Part shown: positions 9,753 to 20,995 of the stretch, piece after piece
Numbering within the stretch: the stretch's first letter is position 1
How the letters are laid out: each line of letters begins with the position of its first letter
NCBI GenBank assembly: GCA_027422505.1
Contig: JAPQWV010000333.1
Coordinates: 248,001 to 312,000 of the forward strand
Direction of reading: 5' to 3'
DNA length: 64,000 bases
Source of the DNA: Craterostigma plantagineum
Taxonomy: Eukaryota; Streptophyta; Magnoliopsida; Lamiales; Linderniaceae
Made by a program: the position numbers and the translations under genes
Notes under the pieces: generated by a model
What the model was told of the DNA's origin: nothing
The model's input: the letters and a program-made list of their open reading frames with translations, nothing else
Databases searched by the model: none

Positions 9753-11429
9753 ACCCAAAACCTCGAACCGGTCGTTTCGGTCCTGGTCCGATCCAATATT
9801 TTAATTAAAGGAAATATTCTGAAAATAGAAAAGTAAAGCTTAATGGACTTAAAAGGTAAGTTCATGGGCTGAAAGCTTTCGGTCCAAACTTAGATTTTTT
9901 TCCTTATATATTTCCCAAATTTATATATTATCTTTAACTTCTTATTATAAAAAAGAAAGAAAAGAAAGTTTTCCAAAAGTGTCTGTATTCCCTAGAAAAA
10001 ATAAAAATTAGACTTAATATTTTATTATTTTAAAGGTATCTGATTATTTCGATTTTGTTTTCGTTTTATTCCAATTAAACTACTAAATCTTAAATTCTCT
10101 TGGGTGGTTCGAAAATCTGATTACAAAACCTTGGTCCTTAAGATTGGCTGTAGAGGAATCCTGCACAATACTGTTCATAGTTTTCAAAAAACGCTCTCCT
10201 TGGGATGTCTAGCAAGTGGCAGCTGTGTTCTTTTTGGGCTAGTGGGCCATTGTAGCAGATATGGGCCTTGCAGGCCCAACAAAGGTTTATCTTCTTTTTG
10301 TGGGTGGGCCCCTAGAAGCGTGTGTTCACTGTTCATCCAAGGTATGGAAAAAGAAACAAATGGAAACTTTTCTATACATAACGGTTAAACAGTGAGAATA
10401 TGCTGATGATTGATGTCTCAAAGCAACAATGGCGAAACACAAGTGTAAATTTTAAGTAATGAGCAATAGTAGGATTCAGGAGACAATGTGTGCTTTAATA
10501 AAATTGGATTCCATATTATATGTCCTTTTTTTAAATGGCATTCATTGCTTACCGTGGGTCTCCAACATATGAATTATCTTAATATGATAATCGTACTAAT
10601 TCGAGTGGCGGGGTACTGGACGTGTTATTCTACATTTTGTCTCGCAAGTAGTAAATTAGCTTTGATTCAAAGTGTAATAGAATAGTCTTTTAACATAATA
10701 AGTTCCTCTTGAAAATTTGATCAACCATAGAAGGATTAAAGATAAATTGTTGAAAATCCTACAAAACAACTGGTGGATTTTGTTCTATCAAAATTGAATT
10801 TTGCGTTTTCAAAGAATTTGTCAAGTGTCGAGCATATGATATATATGTCCACGATTATTGGTCTCGCTTGGGGAGTTTGTTTGAGGTGATCCACCAATCA
10901 CGGCAATTCTCACATGTTTCAACGGAATGTGGATTAATGTGATATGTCATCAATGTGTTTGTTTAGCTGTGATATTTTAATTCGCAAATCAATGTGATAT
11001 TGAAAAATTGAGTTTGTTTAATCACGGTAATATGTGAGTGATGTTGTGTAAATGTCTTATTGAACCTCAAACATATTATTAAGATAATGTGGAGTAAATA
11101 TTCTTTTTAAGGTTATATTTTACATGATAATGATTTAAATATCTAAGTTTTAATTTTTAATTGATATAATTCTTTTATATAATTTTTTAATATAAGCATT
11201 TTATTAAATAAATAAATATTTTTTGAAATTTAACTAGGTTATGTAATAAAAAAAAACAGGGAAAATGGCATATAAGGTAGGAACGTAGGGAGTATTTTTG
11301 TCCATTAAAAAGTTAGAAAGATCACCTCATCACCGTCATGTTGGATCGCCTAGGTTTTTCGCGGTCATCCAAAACATGAAATATCACCTCATTTCTTCAC
11401 CTAGGTGATCCATCATTACGGTGATATGA
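9753..11429. other. AT-rich intergenic region, no gene recognised
   Basis: Short frames at 10104-10388 and 10488-10685 show no recognisable motif or codon bias. Words such as GGTGATCCACCAATCACGG (near 10893) and GGTGATCCATCATTACGG (near 11406), plus inverted ATCACCTCAT copies near 11325 and 11383, suggest a decayed repeat or MITE, but no matching ends or target duplication were found. Confidence 0.5.
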
Positions 11430-11507
11430 AGATGAGATTCAGAAAGGACCAGTACCGAAAGAACCAGCATAAGAAATAGAACCGATCAACCCTCAGGAGG
11501 TGCACCA

Positions 11508-12503
11508 ATGAAAACCATGCGTCAGTCCAACCCTAACATGTTCATTCACGCCTTCATCTCCCAAGTGCAACCATCTAAGGTCGAAGAAGCACTTAAGGAC
11601 ATTGACTGGATTGCAGCTATGCAGGAAGACCTGAACCAGTTTGATGACGTTTGGATGCTCGTCTCAAGATCTACGCAGACGGTGACTGGAACCAAGTCGG
11701 TGTTCAAGAACAAGTTGAATGAAGATGGACATGTAGTGAGGAACAAGGCAAGGCTAGTTTCACAGGGATACCAGGAAGAAGAAAGGATAGATTATGACGA
11801 GACCTTGGCATCGGTAGCCAGACTAGAGGCCATCAAAATCTTTCTGGCTACGCCGCCTTCAAATACTTCAAGTTTATCTGATGGATGTCAAGAGTGCCTT
11901 CTTGAATGGACACATTTCTGAAGAAGTCTACGCCAACCTCCCGGTTTCACCAGCCACGAGTTCCCAAACCATGTGTACCGGCTGAATAAGCTCTCTATGG
12001 ACTCAAGCAAACTCCAATGGCATGGTACGAGACTCTGTCCAAATTCTTAACGGACAATGAGTTCTCAATTGGAAGTGTTGACAGGACACTGTTCTGGTAC
12101 ACTAAGGGGGAAGATCTTCTCATCATACAAATCTATGTCAATGACAACATCTTCGATTCAACCAACCCAAAGTTGTGCAAAAGGTTCTCCAAGTTGATGC
12201 AAGACCAGTTCGAGATGAGCATGATGTGAGAACTAACATTCTTTCTAGGACTTCAAGTGAAGCAGCTAGAAACTGGGACCTTCATTCATCAACCAGGCCA
12301 AGTACACAAGGGAGCTGCTGAAGAGGTTCGGTATGGACAATTGCTCAGAAGCGTCCACACCAATGAGTGCATCAATTAAGCTCGATAAAGACGAAGGGGG
12401 AATAGCAGTTGATGTGACCAAATACCGGGGTCTCATTGGTTCGCTCTTGTATCTGACTGCCAGTAGACCGGACATCATGTACAGTATCGGTCTCTGCGCC
12501 TGG
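11508..12503 (+). pseudogene. Reverse transcriptase of copia fragment 5, active site mutated
   Basis: Conserved RT pieces are present: DWIAAMQEDLNQFDDVW, NKARLVSQGYQEEERIDYDE, then after frameshifts VKSAFLNGHISEEVYA, MAWYETLSKFL and the C-terminal RPDIMYSIGL. The catalytic YVDD is YVND (12134-12145), losing one of the two metal-binding Asp residues, and GSTN is DSTN. At least three frameshifts (near 11880, 11985 and 12228) and lost residues make it inactive. It ends where the solo LTR entered. Confidence 0.9.
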
Positions 12504-15227
12504 TGTAGCACCCGGGTCTTCGTCAATAGTTAGGGACAATAAATTTACACAAATGTGGAATGCTATTATGTGCCTTTCGTGCCTTAATTTCATGCTTATG
12601 TGACTTACGTGTTACGTGGCCCATTTATGTGCATAAATACGTGCTTAATTGCCTCGTGAAATTGAGCATTTAAATTGGGTAATGTGACCTCCAATTTAAC
12701 TAGGGAATTTCGAAAGATAGGAAAGGGAAATTAGGCCAAAGAAAGTTTGGGCTATGAGTAAAATTTAACTACAATGAGGCCACAATCCTTAGTAGGCTAG
12801 AACTAAGTATTAGACCCAATAAGCATAGAAGAGATTTAAATAATAAGGCATTTTAAGAACCATAGAAACAAAAAACACTCAATTGCTATGGTGTGAGTGA
12901 TTTTAAAGCTTCGAAGAGTACGTTTCTTGCTGGAATTAGTATTTTAGTTCGAAACTATCACGTCTAGAAATCATTAGACACGAAAAATAAGCCTAGGACG
13001 ATATTTCTGGTGATGCTCGAATTTTAGGGTTTTAGAAGCTTGGATCGGTCTTCAACAAGTTCTGGGTAAAACCACCTTTTTGATCTTTAAGTATGGGACT
13101 TCGCGAAGTGGTGGTTGTTTTCGTGAGTAAAAGATTCGCGAACCCTAGGTGTTCGAACACACGAGTTCGCGAATCAAAGCGGCGAGATGGATTTGCGAAT
13201 CCGTGGAAGTTTGCGGGTCCATGAAGCCGCTGAATTCATTTCCGCGAACTCAAGCATTTTGCGAACCCGGAGTGGAGCACTGGACACTTTGCGAATGGGA
13301 CCATTTTGTGAATCCGGGCGGGGCAATTTCGCGAATCCACTTGGCGAATCCTTAACTTCCGCGAACCCGTTGAAGCTTGGTGAATTTAAGGTTTGCGAGT
13401 TGTGTTCTGTGAACTCACACGTTTTGTGGGCCAATCGAATTTAACGAACTCATGCAAACGTTTGCGAATCAAGGATTTCACGGGCTCAATGCTTCGCGAA
13501 TCCCATGCGACAAGCCTTTGGCGAATTGAAGATGTTTTCGAGTCCACACAAGCCGCAAACCCACTTCGCTAACCGAAAATTTCGCGGGCCCAACGAGGTT
13601 TGCGAACCCATGCAAACCCTAATTCGCGAACTCCTCCATTTTTCACGGGCCGAGCAACTTTGCGAACTCGACCTACCTCGCGAACTCATAAACTTCGCGA
13701 ATCAAGCAAACTTTGCGAATCCAATTAGGAACTTAGAGATAATTCGCGAACTATACTTACCAATTTTAGCTAGATTTCACGGGTCTAACACTTCACGAAT
13801 TCATGGCACTTCGCGAGTCCAATAATTTGGAAACTTAGGATAGCACGTTAGACTTCGCAAACTACACTTAGCAAATTAAATTAATTCTAGAATCTCGAAC
13901 TTGCAAAACAGATTTAATAAGCTTAGGAACTTCACGGGTCCCATGAGAATTTGCGAACCCGACTAGGATTACCAAAATATATTCTTAACATAGAGAGTAA
14001 GCATACTTAAGCGATTAAGTAAAAAAGTGTGCTAACACAAGAATTTTATGACTAGGTTTGGACTTAGGAAATTCGCCGGGTCAGGTAGCGGTTAGTCTAC
14101 GGACGCCGGGTAAGTAGTATTCCAACTACAACACATAACTTGTGTGTTACATGTCTTATGTGACTATGTGCCTATGTGATTTCATGATTACGTGAATTGA
14201 CAGTTATGCTGTCATGTGGTAAGCATAAGTTGCATTCATTTGCATATGCATATTCATGTGCACGCACGAACTCATGGGGAGGGTCGTGGGACTAATTATG
14301 CATGATGGGATGTCGCGTGTACGCGACGAAGACTTGCCGATGTGGGCAGGTGTGTCGACTCGCAGTTGAGTCAAGGGCTGTCTCCTATGCTACTAGGGCG
14401 CCGTTTAGCGTCGTTGTACTATTATGTAAATATATATATGTGGATATCCTATGGATAGGATTGGGCATGGCCCGTGGCGGTAAGGTGCGACCTGGAGGGT
14501 GCGACCTGAGGGTATAAGCAACACAGGGTGGAACCCTGGTGTAGGCGACCTCAGTGTGGGCTACCAGCGTGAGCGACCGCCGGACAGCCGGGAACGATCG
14601 GGTTCATATGGCGACCTAGGGGAACGATGTGCATCCTAGGGTTCGGCCATCCGGCGTGGATCGCTGTCGTATTGTCATTGAGGGACGTGAGCTCTTGTGG
14701 TGCATAGCGAGATTAGCCGTGGGCACTGAGTATTACTAGTATGGGTACTAGATGCATTGGCGCGGAAATGCCTTTGCGGTATGTCAGATGCATCGGCGCG
14801 GATCGCCTGTGCATAGTGGTTTATGCATTGGCGCGTATTGCCTTTGTAGGAACGGGACACGTGCGTACATGTTATATGTTGTAGGCACCAGCGACCACGG
14901 TACGTGATCGCATTTTGAAGGCAAGGCCTATCTTTTGGAACTTCCCGCTGCTTTTGGGGTGGAAGTGTGTGTGTGGATGACGACTTGTGAGGCCGGGCGC
15001 ATAGGAGCCTTTTGCTGTGCCGACGCACACTCACCGTTGTAAATTGGACATGTTTAGAACAGTAGCGTTCGACATGTATTCTTTTGACATGTACAAAGAC
15101 AACATTCCATTACATAAATGGATATGAAAAACTTTATACGTATTTTCAGTATACTTTAGCATTTGCAACTCGCTAGGCATATAGGAACACGCATAGATAG
15201 ACAAGTTTGGGAGTCCGGGTCGTGACA
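12504..15227 (+). mobile_element. 2.7-kb solo LTR, probably Ty3/gypsy chromovirus
   Basis: The 2724-bp unit starts TGTAGCACCCGGGT and ends CCGGGTCGTGACA, and the 5-bp repeat CCTGG flanks it on both sides (12499-12503 and 15228-15232). The TG...CA ends and 5-bp duplication mark an LTR. No PBS, PPT or internal domain exists, so it is a solo LTR. Length and the TGTNNNACCC start resemble Del/Tekay-type chromovirus LTRs; that lineage call is inference. It cuts RT-RNase H of copia 5 exactly and is therefore younger. The reading frames inside are in repeat-rich sequence and are not genes. Confidence 0.83.
13095..13960. repeat. TTCGCGAA / GCGAATCC word field in the solo LTR
   Basis: About 870 bp in which variants of the palindrome TTCGCGAA or its halves (TTTGCGAAC, TTCACGGGT, GCGAACTC) recur every 20-40 bp, several dozen copies in all, with unrelated spacers. 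The zone is markedly richer in CG than its surroundings. Both strands stay open in places only because the words lack stop codons. Confidence 0.75.
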
Positions 15228-15232
15228 CCTGG

Positions 15233-15541
15233 TTCCAGTCAGACCCCAAGGAAAGCCACTTCACTGCAGCTAAAAGGTCACTGAAATACCTGAAGGGGAC
15301 TATCAACGTCGGTCTATGGTATCCTAAGGATTTCAGTTTATCCTTACATGGCTTCACCGATGCAGATTATGCAGGTTGCAAGATAGACCGAAAAAGCACC
15401 ACCGGAACATGCCAGTTCCTTGGTGACTGGCTTATCTCTTGGTCAGCAAGAAGCAAACCTCGATCGCAACTTCAACCGCTGCAGCTGAATACTTAGCAGC
15501 TGGAAGATGCTGCTCGCAGATACCGTGGATTCAACACCAAC
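15233..15541 (+). pseudogene. RNase H part of copia fragment 5
   Basis: Resumes the copia 5 frame after the solo LTR: PKESHFTAAK, LKYLKGTINVGLWYPKD, then GFTDADYAGCKIDRKSTTGTC (DADYAG carries an RNase H Asp) and EYLAAGRCCSQ. A one-base loss near 15455 breaks the frame. The sequence stops at 15541, before the PIFCDN...ADIFTKPL part of RNase H, where another LTR fragment begins. Confidence 0.87.
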
Positions 15542-15630
15542 TGTGATGACCCTCGTTTTCTAAGTATGATTACTGGCAAATTTCCGCAACGTAAGCCGTG
15601 GAAGGCCCGTCTAATAAAAACTTTTTCCTA
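15542..15630 (+). repeat. Fragment of LTR family X (first ~90 bp)
   Basis: Starts TGTGATGACCC and matches the start of the sequence at 26728 over about 90 bp, including CGCAACGTAAGC and GGAAG[AG]CCCG. It breaks off where Sirevirus LTR sequence begins at about 15631. Probably the remnant of a Ty3/gypsy LTR. Confidence 0.6.
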
Positions 15631-17194
15631 ATAGCAGAAAGTAAAGTGAGACGAGATTTTTATACAGGTTATATCCCCAACTGGGGTTTAATCGTGTCCT
15701 TGGGGTGTGATCTCCCCAAGAGTTCCAATCAATCACTAGGTATTACCGGTTACACAATGATTGATCCATACACAACCGAAGCACTATGGACACTAGACCT
15801 CGTTCTAGGTTGACGCACGCCAAGTTTCGATCCACTAGTTTACCCAGGAAACCTATTCCCCGACTGGATGCAGCTTGCTACCGAAGGGCCACCAAATCCA
15901 CAAAATTGTCCCTCCACGTGCGTAAGACTCCACTCGTGCTCCTTTGTGCGCTCAACGTGTCCGCAGACACAACACGTCCGAAAACAAGGTTGTTAGGATT
16001 TGGAGTTTCTAAGGATCACTGAAAGGGTACAGATTCGCAAATGAAAGCTCAACCACAAACTATGAATGAATCTCAAATTTCGCTCAAGAATTCTAAGGGA
16101 TTCGCTAGCTCGTGTGTTCGTTGTCTGTCCTTCAACGTGAAGTGTTTTCTTCCATATAGACCCAATAATCGCTTCTACACTTCACAAGGAAAAGTTAAGC
16201 ACGACAATATGGAAGAGACAGCTCAATTATCACGTGCATTAATTCAAGAAATCATGCCAAGAATAAACCAATCAAGCTCAACGTTCATGCATGATCACTT
16301 ACCATAAATACCACAAATTAACTTTCATTCCACTATAATCTCATCCGTCTGTCAGCATATTCCATATATAATTCCACTCAGCATATTATCAACGGTAAGC
16401 TCAATCAACTGATTTCTTTCCCAAAATAGGATAGCCAATTCGCACAGAGAAATATTTAATTTACTGAGTATAATGCAAATGCAGACTTTCCCTGTAAGGT
16501 GATCTCGTCCGATTTCAGCACATTCCATAGACTCGATCAGCATCTTACCACATATAAGCCCAATCAATGAATCACTTTCCAAAATATAAATCCTATATCG
16601 CATAAGGAAAGATAGATCATGAATCACTGATTTAAGAGTCAGATAAGATAGCACTTAAACAGATATATCATTGATATTCTTTCCTAAAATAGATTAATCA
16701 CATGTAAGCACTTAATCAGAATATCCTTTCCATATATACAGCATAGTCATTCATATCCGAGTGATCACATCGATATTCCTTCCTAAAATAACTCAATCAT
16801 GTTTTCAGCTCAATCAGAATATATTTTCCATATATATAGCATACAATCGTCTATAGGTGATCACTTTGATAATCTTTCCTAAAATAACTTATTCTCGGAG
16901 ACAGTTCACATATGACTCAGCATAATATATTTTCCATATATAGCACGCAATGAGATTCCATTCATACGAAAACGTTGATAACCAGGTGATCACATAGATA
17001 TTCCAGTTAAGCACAAGATCACACAAATTCAATTTTCTTAACAGTTCAATCACATTTAAGCACTTAATTGAGCATTTTCATATACTTAAACATAGTATAA
17101 CATGCATATCGAGTTTTCTAATTTGTATCCCGAATTTACATAATTACTTGAATAATCAGAACTCTCATAAGCGTTTGGACCAAAAAGGTCTACA
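15631..17194 (-). repeat. 3' LTR of the Sirevirus-like element (truncated)
   Basis: Collinear and close in sequence with 25320-26616. It ends (plus strand) GGTCTACA, the complement of the LTR start TGTAGACC. The last roughly 250 bp of the LTR (the plus-strand left part, equivalent to 25070-25318) is missing. It holds about 270 bp (roughly 15985-16258) that the 5' LTR lacks. Confidence 0.87.
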
Positions 17195-17212
17195 ATCTCC
17201 CCCTTTTTTATG
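17195..17212 (-). promoter_or_regulatory. Polypurine tract, Sirevirus-like element
   Basis: Minus strand reads AAAAAAGGGGGAGAT directly before the LTR start TGTAGACC. Plus-strand DNA synthesis of a copia element is primed here. Confidence 0.9.
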
Positions 17213-17480
17213 ATGACTAGTAATTAATGCCTATTTTATGCATATGAGTACACTCGATGTGAAATCATTTAAGTACGTAGCATGTTTAAGTATCAAAGCA
17301 TGTGACATATAATCAGAGCAAATAGATTTATCAAGTTTTTTATAGCATGCTCCCCCTGCCTAATTGCTAATATTCCTAAGTAAAGCGCAGTAGCAAGATT
17401 TAGCAATTACCAGGTCATATCACGTGGAATATCACAAGCTACCACGGAATGTCTCATGTTATCACTCACATCACATCAGT
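17213..17480. other. Non-coding spacer between PPT and MITE
   Basis: AT-rich sequence within the 3' untranslated part of the Sirevirus-like element. A second purine-rich run, GCAGGGGGAGCATGC on the minus strand near 17350, resembles an additional PPT; multiple PPTs are known in Sireviruses. No gene is visible. Confidence 0.5.
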
Positions 17481-18063
17481 CAAGGTTCTGAAACTGGGTT
17501 TTCGAACCGGATCGGAAATTTTAGTGGTTTAAGGTTTATTGGTTTAACCGGTATAAAACCGGAGTTAAACCGGTATCTTTAGATTTAAAAATATATATTT
17601 TATGAGTAAATCAATCAAGTTAAAAAGAAAATGTACGTATTTTTATGAACTTTTTCGTAATTGTAGTGTTAAAAAATTAAGGGGTAAAATTTAATAAAAG
17701 TAAATTGCATTTGGGATTAAAAATTAATTGAACCATGGGCCGTGAAGTATTAAATCTATCATGTGGGGGCCAAAGTTAAATAGAATGAAAGTTTTGGATT
17801 GATAAGTTAATTAAAAAATAAAAATTATGAGGTTGAAAGAAATCGAACCCAGGCCCATTATTGACACACTTGAGAGCTTTTACCACTACACCAACCATAC
17901 ATATCAGAAATTACATTCGATTTTACTGAATATTACTAATATTTTATTTTTTTTCTTTTTTTTTAATTAAAGCAAAGACCGGACCGGAATCGGACCGGAA
18001 TTTTGATCGGTCCGGTCGGAACCGGCCAAAACCGGCCGGTCCGGTCCGATATTCAAAACCATG
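17481..18063. mobile_element. hAT-type MITE inside the Sirevirus-like element
   Basis: The 583-bp unit starts CAAGGTTCTGAAACTGGG and ends ATATTCAAAACCATG, imperfect terminal inverted repeats, with a perfect 8-bp target duplication ACATCAGT (17473-17480 and 18064-18071). Subterminal zones are dense in CCGG/ACCGG words. No coding sequence. Confidence 0.88.
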
Positions 18064-18364
18064 ACATCAGTTTGCTACCCCTGCCTATGTGCGGAATTCC
18101 TTGATCCTTAACAAATCACAAACTCAAGCACAGAGAGATTAAGACATAGACATATAAAATCAAGCAAGCCGATTATATCATTCAAAATATGGCATTAATT
18201 TGCCTAAACTTCTCCCCATTCAGCATAAAAAAGGAGGGACACAAACACCACCAACCTACCTAAACCTGCAACCAACCTCAACCCTCAAACCCCAAAACCA
18301 GCGAAAGAGAAAAGCTACTAGAGCTAATCCTATTAGAGCTAGGAAATTACTAAGGAATCAAGAC

Positions 18365-19711
18365 CTAAGGGCTGGAATCGCTATCGGATGAGGCAGATGA
18401 GGATTCAGGGACATTCAGAACCGCGGAGATCTCCTTCAGATATTTGTTAACCCTTTTGAAGTTCCGTTAGATCTCTTTGAATTTCTTCCGGTTCTCATCC
18501 TTAAGGCCGTTGATACTCTTTTTCAGATCAGCTATAGTTCGCTGCTCGTTGTCGCTTTCTTCATCCCTTTTCTTCCTGGTCGGACTCTTTGAAGGAGCCT
18601 TCAGATCCCTTGTCTTGAACCATCCTTTGCGCTCATTGAAGCGTATACCTACACGCTTCAGTGTGACCATATCAACTTCATGCTTTGTGCTATCTTCCCA
18701 AGCTTTGGGCAGAGTGATTCCCTCGAATTCAAGCATGTGCGTAAGCAGCATTCCATATGGAAGATCCTTATCAGAGCTCTTAATGGCATGGACCATGTAC
18801 CTAAGAACAAAGTAACCTAGATTGAGCGGCTTATTTTGGGATACCAGATAGAGAGTCAGCATGCTCATGTTGTTCACGGTGGTGGAATGGCCTCCACTTC
18901 CAACGCGGGCGCTCCGGAGCGTAAAATGTAGAACTTTGTAAAGGAAGAATAGATCGACAGGGAGTTTGTTCAGCACTTCTCCTTCAGAGAACTTAGGCTT
19001 ATAGGGGGAATTCCATAGAGCTTTCACACAGTCACGGTGGGGCACCTCAGACGTACACCAACGGGCAAAGTCGAAGTGACAGAGCCCCTCATTCTCTAGT
19101 CCCAGTATCTCATTCAACCTTGCGCTATTCCATTCAAAGTTCAACCCCAGCACATAAGACTTCACTGTAATCTCAGTTTCATCTTCAACGAAAGTGAGAT
19201 TGGCATAGAACAGCTTCACCGCCTCCACATACACAGATTTGTCTATCCTCAGAAAGTTTTCCCAGCCGTACTCAGTCAGCCACGTTGCTACTTGGCTCTC
19301 AGCCAGCTCGTCAAAGTTGACGCTTCTTCCGCGGGCAACTCGCCGCTTCTGAAGTTTCTCGTGGAGTTCCTTGGCGCTCTCAGTCATAAATTTGATGTCA
19401 TCGGTGATTTCCTCCAGACTACCAGGGTTGAACAATTTTTGCCCTTCATTATCACGGCTGGAATCTCGTTGGGGTGACTCGATTTGAGCAGGACAGATTT
19501 TTCTGGAGAGGCTGGTTTCTCAAGAGAGGCAGGAAGAGTCAGGAGAGGAAATAGGAATTTTATCGATCTTAGCCTTCTTCTTCTTCGGTTTCATAGGAGA
19601 TTTCGTGGATTTAGGACTGCTCTTTGACTTGGAACGGGTGGCTTTTGGAGAGAGTGGGGCAGGCTCTCGCTTTTCGTCGGACTTAGATCCGGCGCTTTTT
19701 GTTTTCACCAT
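18365..19711 (-). pseudogene. Env-like third frame of the Sirevirus-like element, two in-frame stops
   Basis: A single frame of 449 codons runs from ATG at 19711 to TAG at 18365, interrupted by only two nonsense codons: TGA at 19520-19522 and TAA at about 18467-18469. The N-terminus is basic and Ser/Pro/Lys-rich (KSKSSPKSTKSPMKPKKKKA). The middle resembles the domain often annotated as putative plant transposon protein (ESQVATWLTEYGWENFLRI, LNEILGLENEG, NMSMLTLYLVSQNKPLNLGY). The C-terminal part is charged and coiled-coil-like (RTIADLKKSINGLKDENRKK) and ends Ser/Asp-rich. The position after RNase H and before the PPT is that of the env-like frame of Sireviruses. No clear signal peptide is seen, so an envelope role is a label by position rather than shown. 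Confidence 0.8.
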
Positions 19712-20194
19712 GGTTGAGATCGAAGATTTGAAGGATGAAGGTATGAAGTAAAGAGCTTATGGTTTGAATGGAATGAAGAATCAAAGAAGGAACGGTTTAT
19801 AAAGGCCGAGTCTATTTTGGATAAGGATGGAAAGAAGTTAAAGAGGGATGTGATCTCGACAAGACATGTGTCAGATAAGGAAGGGATTTCAAAATTTGAA
19901 TTTAAAAAGAATACTTAGTGGTGAAGGAAACTGCCCATTAACTGAAGATAAAAGGATATCTCGCGGGAATTAAGGAAGGAAATAAGTAAAGATCAGAGCT
20001 CAAGGAAAATATTGGCTGAAAATAGATTTTGACATAAATGTCGAAGAAAGTCTAAAAATAATCTCTTCATGGATGGAAAGGATATTTGAAAAGATAATGA
20101 AGATATTATTAATAGAATCAAGGAATAAAATTGCAGAGATCCTAAAGGATAAGATCAAGGAAATAATAAAGGGTAACATATCTAGTCACCTTTC
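19712..20194 (-). other. Spacer between RNase H and the env-like frame
   Basis: About 480 bp of AT-rich sequence with no coding signal. In comparable elements a subgenomic or spliced mRNA for the third frame would need a splice or promoter signal here; none could be identified with confidence. Confidence 0.5.
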
Positions 20195-20995
20195 CTATTT
20201 GAGATCAATAATTCCTAATCGGTCACGGATATCACAGAATCTACTCTCAATAAGGGGTTTCGTGAAGATATCAGCCAACTGATCATTAGTTCCTACGAAG
20301 TTCACACTGATATTCCCTTTCTGAACATGATCTCGAATAAAATCATGTTTCACCTTTATATGCTTAGTTCGAGAGTGGTGTACGGGATTCTTAGTGATAC
20401 TAATGGCACTAGTACTATCACAAAAAATAGGAATTTGGTCGTACCTTAAACCGTAATCACTCAAGGTCTATTTCATCCAAAGGATTTGCTGAGAACAACT
20501 TCCTAAGCCCATATATTCTGCTTCGGTTGTGGATAGGGTCACGGCATTTTGTTTCCGAGTAGACCAAGTTACAAGGGAATTTCCTAGTATTTGGCAAGTA
20601 CCACTAGTGCTTTTCCTATCTTCCCTAGAACCGGCGTAATCCGCATCCGAGTATCCCATTAATGGGAATTCCTTGGAATTTAGATACCACATACCATGAT
20701 TGATTGTTCCCTTCAAATATCTAAGTATTCGCTTGACTGCTGTCAAGTGAGATTCCCTAGGACTCGATTGATATCTAGAATATAGACCAGTAGCAAACAT
20801 AATATCGGGTCTGCTTTCCGTAAGGTATAGCAAACTTCCGATCATCCCTCTATACTTAGTTTGGTCAAAAGACGTACCTTGTTCATCACTATCAATTTTA
20901 GCGGTCTGGTGCATAGGAGTGGGAAGTACCTTGGAATCAGCCATTCCGAATTTTTCAAGTAGTTCCTTCTTGTACTTCGTTTGAGATATGAATGT
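20195..20995 (-). pseudogene. RNase H domain, Sirevirus-like element (stop and frameshifts)
   Basis: Contains the copia RNase H motifs: YRGMIGSLLYLTESRPDIMF, YLKGTINHGMWY, GYSDADYAGSREDRKSTSG (catalytic Asp), STTEAEYMGLGSCSQQ (catalytic Glu) and, in the next frame, IPIFCDSTSAISI and DQLADIFTKPL. A stop separates LWMK from MSDYG at 20465-20468, and a frameshift lies near 20995. The domain removes template RNA during reverse transcription. Confidence 0.93.

Larger units (their letters stand above)
11430..15541 (+). mobile_element. Degenerate Ty1/copia fragment 5 (RT-RNase H), split by a solo LTR
   Basis: Plus-strand copia RT and RNase H sequence runs from about 11430 to 12503, is interrupted by a 2.7-kb solo LTR, and resumes at 15233-15541 in register with the protein family. 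No LTR, PBS, gag or integrase of this element is present. Its right end abuts a fragment of another LTR at 15542. Confidence 0.88.

Noticed and set aside
10104..10685. Two short frames as possible host genes
   Set aside because: No motif, weak start context, and no similarity recognised; length is within chance in a 1.7-kb region.
10890..11420. A MITE suggested by GGTGATCCA and ATCACCTCA words
   Set aside because: No pair of matching ends or target duplication could be found; left as unexplained sequence.
13149..13825. Overlapping frames on both strands in the solo LTR
   Set aside because: Openness is due to stop-poor TTCGCGAA-type words; both strands open at once.
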